Shown here piece by piece: positions 18,418-27,620 of a DNA stretch of 64,000 nucleotides. The notes under the pieces were generated by a model that saw nothing but the letters and a program-made list of their open reading frames with translations, ran no database searches and had not been told where the DNA came from. The translations under genes were made by a program, and so were the position numbers. Source of the DNA: Staphylococcus debuckii (GTDB lineage Bacteria; Bacillota; Bacilli; Staphylococcales; Staphylococcaceae). Each line of letters starts with the position of its first letter. The stretch's first letter is position 1. Where the stretch lies: contig NZ_CP033460.1 of NCBI RefSeq assembly GCF_003718735.1, forward strand, positions 2,480,001 through 2,544,000, written 5' to 3'.

Positions 18418-18546
18418 ATGGGAATTAAAGATGTATTAAATAAAATGAAACCTCAGGATCAATCATGCTGTTCGGTAGAAATTGAAGAAAAGAAAGAGAA
18501 AGATGAAAAAGAACAGCAAGACAATAATAATTGTTGTAACAATTAA
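18418..18546 (+). CDS. Cys-rich micropeptide, second copy
   Basis: A 42-aa peptide, MGIKDVLNKMKPQ... with CC pairs near the start (SCCSVEIEE) and at the end (NNCCNN), separated by a charged Lys/Glu stretch. It follows AAAGGAGGTGAGCTA, an excellent ribosome binding site, 13 bases after the permease fragment. A homologue with the same arrangement lies at 32714-32848, so the pair permease-micropeptide occurs twice. The paired cysteines suggest binding of As, Cu or another soft metal; this is inference, and the family is unknown to me. Confidence 0.75.
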   Translation: MGIKDVLNKMKPQDQSCCSVEIEEKKEKDEKEQQDNNNCCNN

Positions 18547-18585
18547 TTTAGAAGTCTGTAGAATATATGCTTCTAATAAATAAAT

Positions 18586-18630
18586 GAACGACAAATTCCA
18601 ATGTAATAGTATGGAATTTGTCGTTCTTTC
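18586..18630 (+). terminator. terminator after the micropeptide gene
   Basis: A 15 bp perfect stem (gaacgacaaattcca / tggaatttgtcgttc) followed by a T-rich tail. The next 300 bp (18631-18935) carry no gene; one further perfect hairpin lies at 18892-18931 (gccagtaaatgagttta and its complement). Confidence 0.85.
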
Positions 18631-18935
18631 GTTTCAGTTAAGAAAAATTATTTTGCTTGTTTAGTATTTCTTTAAGACTTATAACAAAAAGGCGTTAATT
18701 AAAAACCACATCATTAACCGATACGCAGAAGCGTGCCACAAATAAAACTAAAAAATAGGTTGTATATAACTCATTTTGAACTTGATTGAATATATAGTAT
18801 ATTTAATAAAATGCTTCTATTGTGGCGTAGAATTTGAGAATCAAAAAATGATTAATATAGTTTGAAGAGACTGAGCATAAATACTAGAAAAATGGCCAGT
18901 AAATGAGTTTACTATAAACTCATTTACTGGCTTCT

Positions 18936-19127
18936 CTAATAATTATCAAGACAATTTGCGTTTCTAGGCATACTTTGAAATGCGCTATTTTCTTTAAGAA
19001 TATTAATATATGACTTGTGTTGGTAATGATAACCTTGGTTAGAGTGTATTGTCATGTGATAGTTAAGATTAGATCTTTTAATTAAAACATTGTTTTAAAT
19101 ATCGATGACAAGGTCTAATGTAGGACG
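18936..19127 (-). pseudogene. IS3-family transposase (OrfB) fragment
   Basis: A minus-strand relic of the rve domain reads RPTLDLVIDI, an in-frame stop, then HSNQGYHYQHKSY, SAFQSMPRNANCLDNY and a stop. Intact IS3/IS150-group enzymes read HSDQGWQYQ and QSMSRKGNC, so the catalytic Asp is Asn here and the start and C-terminal Glu region are lost. A dead insertion sequence. Confidence 0.75.
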
Positions 19128-19186
19128 TGTAGATATAAGGTTCGGAATTATATAAATCCATAAAAGGAGATAAATCGAAAACCTTT

Positions 19187-19203
19187 ATACCCCGGGTGGG
19201 TAT
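19187..19203. promoter_or_regulatory. CsoR-type copper operator
   Basis: ATACCCCGGGTGGGTAT, a GC-rich palindrome in AT-rich surroundings, matches the known CsoR operator class. It sits 52 bases before the copB start, near a TATAGT -10-like hexamer. Copper binding to CsoR would release it and turn on copB-mco-copL. No csoR gene is in the window, so a regulator elsewhere must act. Confidence 0.85.
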
Positions 19204-19255
19204 ATGTTATAGTATAAGTAGCTTTACTATAACATTTTCATTAGGAGGGGTTAAT

Positions 19256-21316
19256 TTGAATAATAATGGTGAAGAGCATAATCATCAAAATCACATGAAT
19301 CATTCCAATCAAATGCATCATGATAACCATGCCTCACATCATCATAGTGGCCATGCACATCATCATGGAAATTTTAAAGTTAAGTTTTTTGTTTCATTAA
19401 TTTTTGCAATACCTATCATTCTTTTATCGCCACTGATGGGTGTTAACTTACCTTTTCAATTCACATTTCCAGGTTCTGAATGGGTAGTGTTAATATTAAG
19501 TACAATTTTATTCTTTTATGGTGGTAAACCGTTCTTGTCTGGTGGTAAAGATGAAATTGCTACAAAAAAACCAGGCATGATGACCTTAGTTACCCTAGGT
19601 ATCTCAGTAGCTTATATTTATAGCTTGTATGCTTTTTATATGAATAACTTTAGTAGTGCAACTGGTCATACAATGGACTTTTTTTGGGAATTAGCAACCT
19701 TAATTTTAATTATGCTATTAGGACATTGGATAGAAATGAATGCTGTCGGAAATGCTGGAGATGCTTTAAAGAAAATGGCAGAACTGTTACCTAATAGTGC
19801 TATTAAAGTTATGGATAATGGCCAACGCGAAGAAGTTAAAATATCAGACATCATGACTGATGATATCGTCGAAGTAAAAGCCGGAGAAAGCATTCCAACA
19901 GATGGTATTATCGTTCAAGGACAAACATCTATAGATGAATCCCTAGTCACTGGAGAATCTAAAAAAGTACAAAAAAATCAAAATGACAACGTCATCGGGG
20001 GTTCTATTAATGGGTCTGGAACAATACAAGTCAAGGTTACAGCTGTGGGAGAAGATGGATATCTTTCTCAAGTTATGGGACTTGTTAATCAAGCACAAAA
20101 TGATAAATCTAGTGCTGAATTGTTATCTGATAAAGTGGCGGGTTATTTATTCTACTTTGCTGTAAGTGTTGGCGTGATTTCTTTTATTGTCTGGATGCTC
20201 ATTCAAAATGATGTTGATTTTGCATTAGAACGTCTTGTAACTGTGTTAGTCATTGCTTGTCCACATGCTTTAGGCTTGGCAATACCTTTAGTCACTGCAC
20301 GTTCTACTTCAATTGGTGCACATAATGGTTTAATTATTAAAAATAGAGAGTCTGTAGAAATAGCTCAACATATCGATTATGTAATGATGGACAAAACTGG
20401 TACTTTAACTGAGGGTAACTTTTCTGTGAATCATTATGAGAGCTTTAAAAATGATTTGAGTAATGATACAATATTAAGCCTTTTCGCCTCATTAGAAAGT
20501 CAATCTAATCACCCATTAGCTATAAGTATTGTTGATTTTGCGAAAAGTAAAAATGTTTCATTTACTAACCCACAAGACGTTAATAATATTCCAGGTGTCG
20601 GATTAGAAGGTCTAATTGATAATAAAACATATAAAATAACAAATGTCTCTTATCTTGATAAACATAAACTTAATTATGACGATGACTTGTTTACTAAATT
20701 AGCTCAACAAGGTAATTCAATCAGTTATTTAATTGAGGATCAACAAGTCATTGGCATGATTGCTCAAGGAGATCAAATTAAAGAAAGCTCAAAACAAATG
20801 GTAGCTGATTTACTATCAAGAAATATTACACCAGTCATGCTTACAGGTGACAATAATGAAGTGGCACACGCTGTCGCAAAAGAATTAGGTATTAGTGATG
20901 TCCACGCACAACTCATGCCAGAAGATAAGGAAAGCATTATAAAAGATTATCAAAGTGACGGTAATAAAGTCATGATGGTCGGAGACGGTATCAACGATGC
21001 GCCGAGTCTTATAAGAGCGGATATTGGTATAGCAATTGGTGCAGGTACAGATGTTGCAGTGGATTCAGGTGATATCATACTTGTTAAAAGTAATCCATCA
21101 GATATCATTCATTTCTTGACCCTTTCAAATAATACTATGAGAAAAATGGTGCAAAACTTATGGTGGGGTGCAGGTTATAATATTGTTGCTGTACCTTTAG
21201 CAGCTGGTATTTTAGCATTTATTGGCTTGATTTTATCACCTGCAATAGGTGCTATTTTAATGTCTTTAAGTACAATTATCGTTGCAATTAATGCATTTAC
21301 ATTAAAATTAAAATAA
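19256..21316 (+). CDS. copB: copper-exporting P-type ATPase CopB
   Basis: P1B-type ATPase that exports copper across the cytoplasmic membrane. It has a His-rich N-terminus instead of CxxC domains, the transmembrane CPH motif ([12 protein letters not shown], near residue 333) typical of the CopB class, the phosphorylation motif DKTGTLT near residue 379, and GDGINDAP. I start at TTG 19256, seven bases from AGGAGGGG, giving 686 aa; the open frame from 19196 would run through the operator and is not plausible. First gene of an operon with mco and copL, as on staphylococcal copper plasmids. Confidence 0.95.
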   Translation: MNNNGEEHNHQNHMNHSNQMHHDNHASHHHSGHAHHHGNFKVKFFVSLIFAIPIILLSPLMGVNLPFQFTFPGSEWVVLILSTILFFYGGKPFLSGGKDEIATKKPGMMTLVTLGISVAYIYSLYAFYMNNFSSATGHTMDFFWELATLILIMLLGHWIEMNAVGNAGDALKKMAELLPNSAIKVMDNGQREEVKISDIMTDDIVEVKAGESIPTDGIIVQGQTSIDESLVTGESKKVQKNQNDNVIGGSINGSGTIQVKVTAVGEDGYLSQVMGLVNQAQNDKSSAELLSDKVAGYLFYFAVSVGVISFIVWMLIQNDVDFALERLVTVLVIACPHALGLAIPLVTARSTSIGAHNGLIIKNRESVEIAQHIDYVMMDKTGTLTEGNFSVNHYESFKNDLSNDTILSLFASLESQSNHPLAISIVDFAKSKNVSFTNPQDVNNIPGVGLEGLIDNKTYKITNVSYLDKHKLNYDDDLFTKLAQQGNSISYLIEDQQVIGMIAQGDQIKESSKQMVADLLSRNITPVMLTGDNNEVAHAVAKELGISDVHAQLMPEDKESIIKDYQSDGNKVMMVGDGINDAPSLIRADIGIAIGAGTDVAVDSGDIILVKSNPSDIIHFLTLSNNTMRKMVQNLWWGAGYNIVAVPLAAGILAFIGLILSPAIGAILMSLSTIIVAINAFTLKLK

Positions 21317-21330
21317 AAGAGGTAAATATA

Positions 21331-22764
21331 ATGTATAAAAAAATGTTCACAATTTTAATTACGTTATTTTCTATAATGTTTATGGTTCCTAATGATACTT
21401 TTGCAGAAGGTAAGCACAACATGATGGACATGAAAGAAAATGATCAAAAGCGAAATGATATGATGGATATGAAAAATCATGACGAAAGAAAAAATTTGAA
21501 TTCTTCACAAGGAAAAAATGAAATAACATTTCCCAAAGTTTTAGAGCCTAAAAAAGATAACAATGGTTATAAAAGTTATACATTAAAAGCGCAGAAAGGA
21601 AAGACAGAATTTTACAAAGGTAATTTCTCTAACACTTTAGGATACAATGGAAATTTACTTGGGCCAACTTTAAAATTAAAAAAAGGAGATAAGGTTAAAA
21701 TTAAGTTAGTCAACAACTTAGATGAAAATACAACATTTCATTGGCATGGGTTAGAAATAGATGGAAAAGTGGATGGAGGCCCTTCTCAAGTTATAAAACC
21801 AGGAAAAGAAAAAACAATAAAATTTGAGGTTAAACAAGAGGCTTCTACATTATGGTATCATCCCCATCCCTCCCCAAATACAGCTAAACAAGTTTATAAT
21901 GGTTTATCAGGGTTATTATATATAGAGGATGACAAAAAGAATAATTATCCTAGCAATTATGGGAAAAATGATTTGCCTATAATAATCCAAGATAAAACAT
22001 TTGTATCTAAAAAATTAAATTATACAAAAACGAAAGATGAAGATGGTACTCAAGGTGATACAGTCCTTGTGAATGGGAAAGTAGATCCTAAATTAACAAC
22101 AAAAGAAGGAAAAATACGTTTGAGACTTTTAAATGGCTCCAATGCTCGGGATTTAAATCTTAAGCTAAGTAATAATCAAAGTTTTGAATACATTGCTTCA
22201 GAAGGCGGCCATTTAGAAAAGACTAAAAAGTTAAAAGAAATTAATTTAGCTCCTTCAGCAAGAAAAGAAATAGTAATAGATTTATCTAAAATGAAAGAAG
22301 AAAAAGTCAATCTTGTTGATAATGATGAAACAGTAATTTTACCAATTATTAACAAAGAAAAAAGTACTAACAAAGACACTACTCCAAAAGTAGATAAAAA
22401 AATCAAATTAGAAGGTATGGACGATAATGTTACTATTAATGGCAAAAAATTCGATCCTAACAGAATAGATTTCACACAAAAGGTAAACCGGAAAGAAACT
22501 TGGGAAATTGAAAACGTCAAAGATAAAATGGGTGGTATGAAGCACCCATTCCATATCCACGGAACGCAATTTAAAGTTTTATCAGTGGATGGGAAGAAAC
22601 CTCCAGAAGATATGAGAGGTAAAAAAGACGTTATATCTCTGGAACCTGGACAAAAAGCCAAAATAGAAGTGGTTTTTAAAAATACTGGGACATACATGTT
22701 CCATTGTCACATACTTGAGCATGAAGATAATGGAATGATGGGACAAATAAAAGTAACAAAATAA
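21331..22764 (+). CDS. mco: multicopper oxidase Mco
   Basis: Secreted or surface three-domain multicopper oxidase that oxidises Cu(I) to the less toxic Cu(II). An N-terminal signal peptide (residues 1-25, cleaved after TFA) is followed by a Met/Asp/Lys-rich stretch. Copper ligands show at HWHG (about 137-140), WYHPHPSP (about 174), HPFHIHG (about 404) and [13 protein letters not shown] (about 457), which together form the type 1, 2 and 3 sites. A full-length 477 aa. It lies 14 bases after copB. Confidence 0.93.
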   Translation: MYKKMFTILITLFSIMFMVPNDTFAEGKHNMMDMKENDQKRNDMMDMKNHDERKNLNSSQGKNEITFPKVLEPKKDNNGYKSYTLKAQKGKTEFYKGNFSNTLGYNGNLLGPTLKLKKGDKVKIKLVNNLDENTTFHWHGLEIDGKVDGGPSQVIKPGKEKTIKFEVKQEASTLWYHPHPSPNTAKQVYNGLSGLLYIEDDKKNNYPSNYGKNDLPIIIQDKTFVSKKLNYTKTKDEDGTQGDTVLVNGKVDPKLTTKEGKIRLRLLNGSNARDLNLKLSNNQSFEYIASEGGHLEKTKKLKEINLAPSARKEIVIDLSKMKEEKVNLVDNDETVILPIINKEKSTNKDTTPKVDKKIKLEGMDDNVTINGKKFDPNRIDFTQKVNRKETWEIENVKDKMGGMKHPFHIHGTQFKVLSVDGKKPPEDMRGKKDVISLEPGQKAKIEVVFKNTGTYMFHCHILEHEDNGMMGQIKVTK

Positions 22765-22783
22765 TTTATAAGGAGAATTCAAT

Positions 22784-23329
22784 ATGATGAAAAAATTGAG
22801 CTCAATTATAGTAGCTTCAGGATTAGTATTATCAGCTTGTTCAACTGGTAACGAAGAAGAAGAAAATTCTAAAGATCAAAAACAAGAAAAACATATGAAT
22901 CATAAGAGTGAAAGTAAAGCCCCAGATAATATGAAAAGTACAGATGACAGTAAATATAAAAAGGACGATAAAATAACAATTACAGCTGATCATATGCCTG
23001 GTATGAAAAATGCCAAAGGTACTGTGAAAGGTGCTTATAAAACGTATGCTTATGTCGTGAGTTACACACCTACAAATGGTGATGAAAAAGTTAATAATCA
23101 CAAATGGGTCGTTAATGAGGAAGTTGCAGATGCCCCTGAAAATGGATTCAAGAAAGGTGATACAGTTAAATTAGAAGCTGACCATATGCCTGGTATGAAA
23201 GGTGCAGAAGCTCAAATTGATGATGTAGAAAAAACAACCGTTTATATGGTGGATTATAAATCAACAGAAAACGATGAGATGGTTAAAAATCATAAATGGA
23301 TGACAACTGACGAACTAAAATCTCGTTAA
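22784..23329 (+). CDS. copL: copper-binding lipoprotein CopL (DUF1541 repeats)
   Basis: A lipoprotein with a signal peptide and lipobox LSAC (Cys19), then an acidic and His/Met-rich linker and two DUF1541 repeats. Each repeat has ITADHMPGMK or LEADHMPGMKGA and ends YVVSYTP... or YMVDYKST...; the HMPGM motifs are likely copper sites. It anchors outside the membrane and protects cells by binding copper. Third gene of copB-mco-copL, 19 bases after mco. The family link to staphylococcal CopL is from memory. Confidence 0.9.
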   Translation: MMKKLSSIIVASGLVLSACSTGNEEEENSKDQKQEKHMNHKSESKAPDNMKSTDDSKYKKDDKITITADHMPGMKNAKGTVKGAYKTYAYVVSYTPTNGDEKVNNHKWVVNEEVADAPENGFKKGDTVKLEADHMPGMKGAEAQIDDVEKTTVYMVDYKSTENDEMVKNHKWMTTDELKSR

Positions 23330-23425
23330 TGTCTATCATTTTAAAGCTTTAAAGTATTTAGTTAGTTATTCACAAATGCAATATGAACTCCCTTTGTTAA
23401 GTAGACAAGCAAACAAATAAAATTT

Positions 23426-23463
23426 ATGGCTACTCTCATTATCGTGGATATGAGAGTAGCCAT
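23426..23463 (+). terminator. terminator of the cop operon
   Basis: A 14 bp stem, atggctactctcat / atgagagtagccat, then T-rich sequence. It lies about 100 bases after copL. Confidence 0.85.
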
Positions 23464-23577
23464 TTGTATAGAAAAATCAGGAGTTATTTTTGTTTTTTGC
23501 AATTTAACAAGTAAAATTACTGCAATATAAAACGGAAAGTGACAATATAAAACCTTAAAAAAACAACATTCATTACT

Positions 23578-23605
23578 GACTGATTAGGGCTTACCCTAAT
23601 CAGTC
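23578..23605. terminator. hairpin after the HEPN-like gene
   Basis: gactgattaggg / ccctaatcagtc with a 4-base loop, close behind the stop of the minus-strand gene at 23629. Confidence 0.75.
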
Positions 23606-23628
23606 ATAATAAAGTATTGAATAAATTA

Positions 23629-24504
23629 TCATTTAGATAATTTATTACGGATATCTTGTTTATCATTTTCACTTAATTCTGCTAAACAATGATAAAGATA
23701 CTCGAAATGCAACAATAGTATTACTGCATTTTGTTTTGTTCCATACTGATTATCATATCCATGCATAATAGAATGTCTATTAATTTCATTAATCTTTTTT
23801 TCACCAAATTCAAAATTTCGTTTTAATTTAGATTTATAATATTCTTTGATTTTGAAGTAATCAGAATCAACATAATAATCATGATTAGATTTATACTTGT
23901 TTATCGTTTCTTCAATTATAATATTAAAGAGTCGATAATTAGTTTGTCCTTTATAATTCACTGAATTGAATATCATTCCTTCTAGTCTTGCTAGTAATGC
24001 AGGTATTACAAGATAATAATATTCCTGCTTATATCCATCTAAAATCTCTTTTAATATAGTAATATCTTCTTGAGGTAGTTTATAACTGATTACTTGGCTT
24101 TTTAAATGATTAAAATGAATTTCATCAAAATACCTTGTCATTATCAAATCAATATTTTCTTTAGTTACCTCACAATGATTTGAATTCATTTCAATATAAT
24201 TAATAACTTCATTTATATCTACATAATCTATCGGTGGATAATCATAGTTAATAAAAATTGAATTTACTGTAGTAGCATTATCAATAAAACTATCTAAAGC
24301 ATCTTTAAATTCATCTAAGTTAGGTATACTTTTAGCTAGAACTTCTATTGTTTCAGATATTTTCTTACTGTATTTAGATTTTATATCTTTTATTGTTTCG
24401 GACATTTTATTGGTAAATTTAGAATTTATATCTTCTATATTTTCATACATACTATTAAAGTTCAATTTATCTAGTATGATGTGTTCACTAAAATTTTTCT
24501 TCAT
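23629..24504 (-). CDS. uncharacterised protein with a HEPN-like R-x4-H motif
   Basis: A 291-aa protein of unknown function. The first 100 residues are charged and partly coiled-coil-like with a repeated element (KMSETIKDIKSKYSKKISETIE). The C-terminal third is helical and carries ALLARLEGMIFNSVN and then NRHSIMHGY near residues 242-250. The R-x4-H (R243, H248) followed by Gly recalls HEPN ribonuclease folds common in phage defence and toxin systems, but I assign it only from this motif. It has a good AGGAAGGG start site, stands alone and is AT-rich like other plasmid genes. Confidence 0.65.
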   Translation of the reverse strand: MKKNFSEHIILDKLNFNSMYENIEDINSKFTNKMSETIKDIKSKYSKKISETIEVLAKSIPNLDEFKDALDSFIDNATTVNSIFINYDYPPIDYVDINEVINYIEMNSNHCEVTKENIDLIMTRYFDEIHFNHLKSQVISYKLPQEDITILKEILDGYKQEYYYLVIPALLARLEGMIFNSVNYKGQTNYRLFNIIIEETINKYKSNHDYYVDSDYFKIKEYYKSKLKRNFEFGEKKINEINRHSIMHGYDNQYGTKQNAVILLLHFEYLYHCLAELSENDKQDIRNKLSK

Positions 24505-24671
24505 TTTAAAATCCCTTCCTTATTTACATAATGACCGTTATCTACATTTAAAACGTATTACCTCCACTTCTCAGGGTTTAACTGAATTTTTATTAAATTA
24601 GTATATTTGTTTAATAGTATATCAATTTAATGATTTTGCATTCCTATCTACTATGGTGTTATAATGTACTT

Positions 24672-24737
24672 AACAAGGAATCCAGCATGGATACACCAAT
24701 CCCCTCACTACCGCAAATAGTGAGGGGATTTTTGTAG
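24672..24737 (+). ncRNA. RNAII-type antitoxin of the Fst toxin
   Basis: A short transcript predicted from a promoter TTGCAT (24636) - 18 bases - TATAAT (24660) and a terminator stem aatcccctcacta / tagtgaggggatt (24698-24730). It runs opposite to the Fst-like toxin gene and overlaps its 3' end at the shared terminator, the arrangement of the pAD1 par antitoxin. Confidence 0.75.
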
Positions 24738-24753
24738 GTGTGGCTATTGTCGC

Positions 24754-24849
24754 CTATTTGTCTTTGCGATTACGCAGCCAATGCGTAAATAACGCAATAA
24801 TACAACCACTGATGACTGTGGTCGTGATGTGAACAAGGATTTCCAACAT
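24754..24849 (-). CDS. Fst/PepA1-family type I toxin
   Basis: A 31-aa peptide, MLEILVHITTTVISGCIIAL then FTHWLRNRKDK: one hydrophobic membrane helix with the family's ISGC motif and a charged tail. It follows AGGAGGTG. The mRNA leader has a stem cgcct...aggcg at about 24868-24893 that could limit translation, and a TATAAT -10 lies at 24905-24910 (minus strand). With the opposing RNAII it makes a type I toxin-antitoxin that would stabilise the former plasmid. It is too short for standard gene calling. Confidence 0.88.
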   Translation of the reverse strand: MLEILVHITTTVISGCIIALFTHWLRNRKDK

Positions 24850-25025
24850 GAATAACACCTCCTCCCTACGTCAAATTGACGCCTGAGAGATAGGCGACTC
24901 CATTATTATACCATCTGTATCTTTTGAAGCATATGTACTTCCGATAAGTTGAATTATGTCATTCAAATCTTAAATGGGTGTATTTACTTAGATTGAAATA
25001 ATACAATTTCTACTTTTCTTTCTGT

Positions 25026-25083
25026 GTATACATTATACATATGGAAGTTATACATGTGGAAGTTATATATGTATAATGTATAC
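25026..25083. repeat. 17 bp perfect inverted repeat around a direct repeat
   Basis: Arms gtatacattatacatat and its exact complement at 25067-25083. The 24 bp centre holds ggaagttat twice. It lies just upstream of the SprF-like RNA promoter and could be an operator, a replication-linked site or an RNA structure. Confidence 0.7.
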
Positions 25084-25136
25084 ACATATATCATATTTGG
25101 TATTCGTATAATATCATGCTAGTATAATAAATATAT

Positions 25137-25240
25137 ATAAAAGGACAACATGCGCTAACATGTTGCCCCAATGAGACTGTTAAAAAGACAAAAATAACCT
25201 TTTCGAACCTGTCAAAGTTGGAAAGTTATTTTTTGGTTAT
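25137..25240 (+). ncRNA. SprF-like small RNA (type I antitoxin candidate)
   Basis: The tract with acaacatgcgctaacatgtt then ccccaatgagactgttaaaa is close, as I recall it, to S. aureus SprF antitoxin RNAs. A TATAAT lies at 25123 and the end is a hairpin (aataaccttttc / ggaaagttatt) with T6 at 25230. On the opposite strand a short hydrophobic frame (CLVVLTIIGSVLISNNQKITFQL, about 25207-25275) might be a decayed SprG-like toxin, but I find no convincing start codon. Confidence 0.55.
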
Positions 25241-25299
25241 TGCTAATTAATACTGAACCAATAATTGTGAGAACAACTAAACATGCTATTCGTTCATCG

Positions 25300-25335
25300 A
25301 ATCTCCCTATTAAGTAGAACTTAGTAGGGAGATTT
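25300..25335 (-). terminator. terminator of the HTH gene
   Basis: aatctccctattaagt / acttagtagggagatt with a 3-base loop, 15-50 bases past the stop at 25351. Confidence 0.8.
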
Positions 25336-25350
25336 CGTTGTAATTTTAAA

Positions 25351-26745
25351 TCAATTTACTTCAGGTCTTAAATTTGTCTTTTCAGGGGATTTTAGAACCC
25401 TCTCTATATCAATTTGCTTAATTCTGTTGATAATTTGTTTTTTGTCTTTATATCCATAATTTTCAACTCTATCTAATGTTAATTGCGTTAAAAATTTCAC
25501 TGGATTTTCAGGATAGTAACTATCACCTAAATACCTTTTAATTTCTTTCTCTGTATAATGAATGAAATTTTCCTTAGCAACGACTCCCGTTAATGAATAA
25601 AATAAGAATTGTCTAGCTTTGTTAAATTCATACCATTTCACAAAAAACTCTCTAGTAAATTGAATTGCTTTTTTTATTCCTATATCTTTATGAGTTTTAC
25701 CTTCTAAATAATAAAACATATATTCGTAGCAATATTTGGGAATCAATATGACGCTTTGTCTTTCTGAAAAATAATAATCTTTAGATAATTCTTCAGAGTC
25801 ATGAATATTAGTATTTTGCAGAATATATGACCCAACTGATTGAGAATTAATGTTGTTCAGTGTGCGTAATGAACTTGAAGAAAGTAAATCAATATTTATA
25901 TTCAAGTAATCACATAATTTTATAATATTACTAATACTAGGATCAATTTCACCTTTTTCCCATTTTCTATACTCTGCACTTGAAATACCCAAATCCTTTT
26001 CAATATCTTCAAATCTTATATCAAACTTTTCTCGATAATAATTTAACAAATTAAAATATTTTGTATCTTCTTCATCATAATCAAAGTAGTCATCTTCAAA
26101 AAGTTGTCTAATTTCGCCTAATGAGAATTCTATATTTTGTATTAGTATATTCATATTAATAGGTTCACGTTTATCATTAAATTTAGTATATCCAGCAGAA
26201 CCTGTCTCTAAGTTTATAGGAAATTGTAAATCATTTTCATGATTATATGAACTAAATAACTCCAAGTTATCTAAGAGGCCCTTAGCTCTCCTAATAATAA
26301 TACTGCTACTTTCTTTACTAACATCTCGATATAGATAGTCATAATACTCTCTCATTATCAACTCATATTGGGGAATGGCTACCCAATCATCATGTTTTAC
26401 TAAATCAAATTTATGGATTATATCAGACAAATTTTTAAACGTTTTAGGCATCCACTCTGAATAGCCATGAAAATATTCTTCAATATTATTATCAATCAAA
26501 GTAATCTCTTCTGTGTTATAAGATTTCCACTGTTTTGTTAAAAATTGGTATATTGTCATATTAAAATATTTTGCAATATCATCAACGATACAATAAGTAA
26601 ATGCTTTTTGATTAGATTCTAAAAATGTTATCTCCTTTTTAGAATAATTAGAAAATCCACTAAGTTCATTTAATTCTTTAGCCAATGCTTGTTTAGTTAA
26701 ATTCTTATTTTTTCTTTCTAGATAAAGCTTTTGGGATAATTTCAT
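25351..26745 (-). CDS. large XRE-like helix-turn-helix protein
   Basis: A 464-aa protein starting at ATG 26745 directly after GGGGGG (the open frame extends ten codons further). The N-terminus (LSQKLYLERKNKNLTKQALAK) is an XRE-type DNA-binding domain. A second one lies mid-protein (EDIEKDLGISSAEYRKWEKGEIDPSISNIIKLCDYL, split here as two overlapping motifs near residue 245-280). The rest is helical with no catalytic motif that I recognise. It may be a regulator with a sensing C-terminal domain. Neighbouring plasmid genes are on the same strand but more than 200 bases away. Confidence 0.65.
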   Translation of the reverse strand: MKLSQKLYLERKNKNLTKQALAKELNELSGFSNYSKKEITFLESNQKAFTYCIVDDIAKYFNMTIYQFLTKQWKSYNTEEITLIDNNIEEYFHGYSEWMPKTFKNLSDIIHKFDLVKHDDWVAIPQYELIMREYYDYLYRDVSKESSSIIIRRAKGLLDNLELFSSYNHENDLQFPINLETGSAGYTKFNDKREPINMNILIQNIEFSLGEIRQLFEDDYFDYDEEDTKYFNLLNYYREKFDIRFEDIEKDLGISSAEYRKWEKGEIDPSISNIIKLCDYLNINIDLLSSSSLRTLNNINSQSVGSYILQNTNIHDSEELSKDYYFSERQSVILIPKYCYEYMFYYLEGKTHKDIGIKKAIQFTREFFVKWYEFNKARQFLFYSLTGVVAKENFIHYTEKEIKRYLGDSYYPENPVKFLTQLTLDRVENYGYKDKKQIINRIKQIDIERVLKSPEKTNLRPEVN

Positions 26746-26888
26746 ATAATCCCCCCCTTTATAAAAATCATACACTACTTTTTCATAAAAATAAAATATT
26801 ATAATTTTTAAATTTAAAAGCGTACAGTTACAATACGGTTTATTGCTCGCTTAAAATTAAGGGGAAATATGTATTTTTGGTTAATAAA

Positions 26889-26925
26889 AAACCTCCACAA
26901 GTCAAATACAGGTTTTGTGGAGGTT
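26889..26925 (-). terminator. terminator of the ribbon-helix-helix gene
   Basis: aacctccacaa / ttgtggaggtt stem, about 20 bases after the stop at 26948; A-rich on the plus strand before it, giving T residues on the minus strand. Confidence 0.8.
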
Positions 26926-26947
26926 ACTCTTATTTTGAAATATCAAA

Positions 26948-27382
26948 TTAATTTTCATAAAATTTTTGTATAACATCTCTAATCTCTTCTTTTAATTGCT
27001 CATCTCTTTTATATCCCTTTAAATTAATATATTCAGCATCATCATTTACATACTGTAAAAAACGTTTAAAGGTATCCATGTATTTGGTAACTTCAAAATA
27101 TTCCTCTTCTATATTTTCATAGTCTTCTTTCAACACTTCATCTTTGTTATGATCTACTTTAAATTGTATTTTAAGAGCTTCATTTTCTTTTTCAAGCTCA
27201 TTAATTCGTTCATCTACCGGATAAACAGCTGTCGGCTTAATACGATTTCCTAATGCCACAAGCCTTGTATAAGCTGTTGGATTTAAGTTTCTATCTTCTG
27301 CTAATACTTTCACTTTTTCATACTCTTCTTCAGTTAAATTAATATTAATTGTTTTAGCTTTTTTATGATTCTTGCTTACCAT
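26948..27382 (-). CDS. ribbon-helix-helix relaxosome accessory protein (SmpO/MobC-like)
   Basis: A 144-aa protein with an N-terminal ribbon-helix-helix (TININLTEEEYEKVKVLAED, about residues 11-30, then NPTAYTRLVALG) and a C-terminal coiled coil. This build matches oriT-binding accessory proteins of staphylococcal plasmids such as SmpO of the pWBG749 family or MobC. I start at ATG 27382, eight bases after AGGAG; a GTG nine bases earlier is weaker. The gene points away from an oriT-like region full of repeats directly upstream. No relaxase gene is in the window, so transfer would need help in trans. Confidence 0.65.
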   Translation of the reverse strand: MVSKNHKKAKTININLTEEEYEKVKVLAEDRNLNPTAYTRLVALGNRIKPTAVYPVDERINELEKENEALKIQFKVDHNKDEVLKEDYENIEEEYFEVTKYMDTFKRFLQYVNDDAEYINLKGYKRDEQLKEEIRDVIQKFYEN

Positions 27383-27404
27383 TTCCACCACTCCTAAAAT
27401 TAGT

Positions 27405-27620
27405 AATTACTTAGTAAAAAGTACATTCTTAAACTAAGTAATTGATTAGTAAACACTCTATCATAAATAACTAAGCAATTACTAATACCTTATATAAGAA
27501 AATCATTGATTATAAACAATGATTTAAGGACTCCTTTCGGGAGTCTATAAGGAGTCCTTAGACTCCCGATTTTTCTATCCCTTGTGGCGCAAGGAATAGA
27601 AGAATCATTGATTTTACATC
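27405..27620. other. oriT-like region
   Basis: Direct and inverted copies of ttacttagt / ctaagtaatt (about 27403-27475) could bind the adjacent ribbon-helix-helix protein. They are followed by stacked inverted repeats: aatcattg...caatgatt (27501-27525), ggactcctttcgggagtc (27528-27546), and a core with atccCTTGTGGCGCAAGgaat (27577-27597). Non-conjugative staphylococcal plasmids carry such oriT mimics. The nick site cannot be set from sequence alone. Confidence 0.55.

Noticed and set aside
19196..19255. Upstream extension of copB to an earlier start
   Set aside because: It would translate through the CsoR operator and promoter. TTG 19256 has AGGAGGGG at proper spacing.
22176..22697. 173-codon open frame on the minus strand inside mco
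   Set aside because: Antisense shadow of a gene with clear copper-site motifs; hydrophobic composition comes from complementing Lys/Asp-rich codons.
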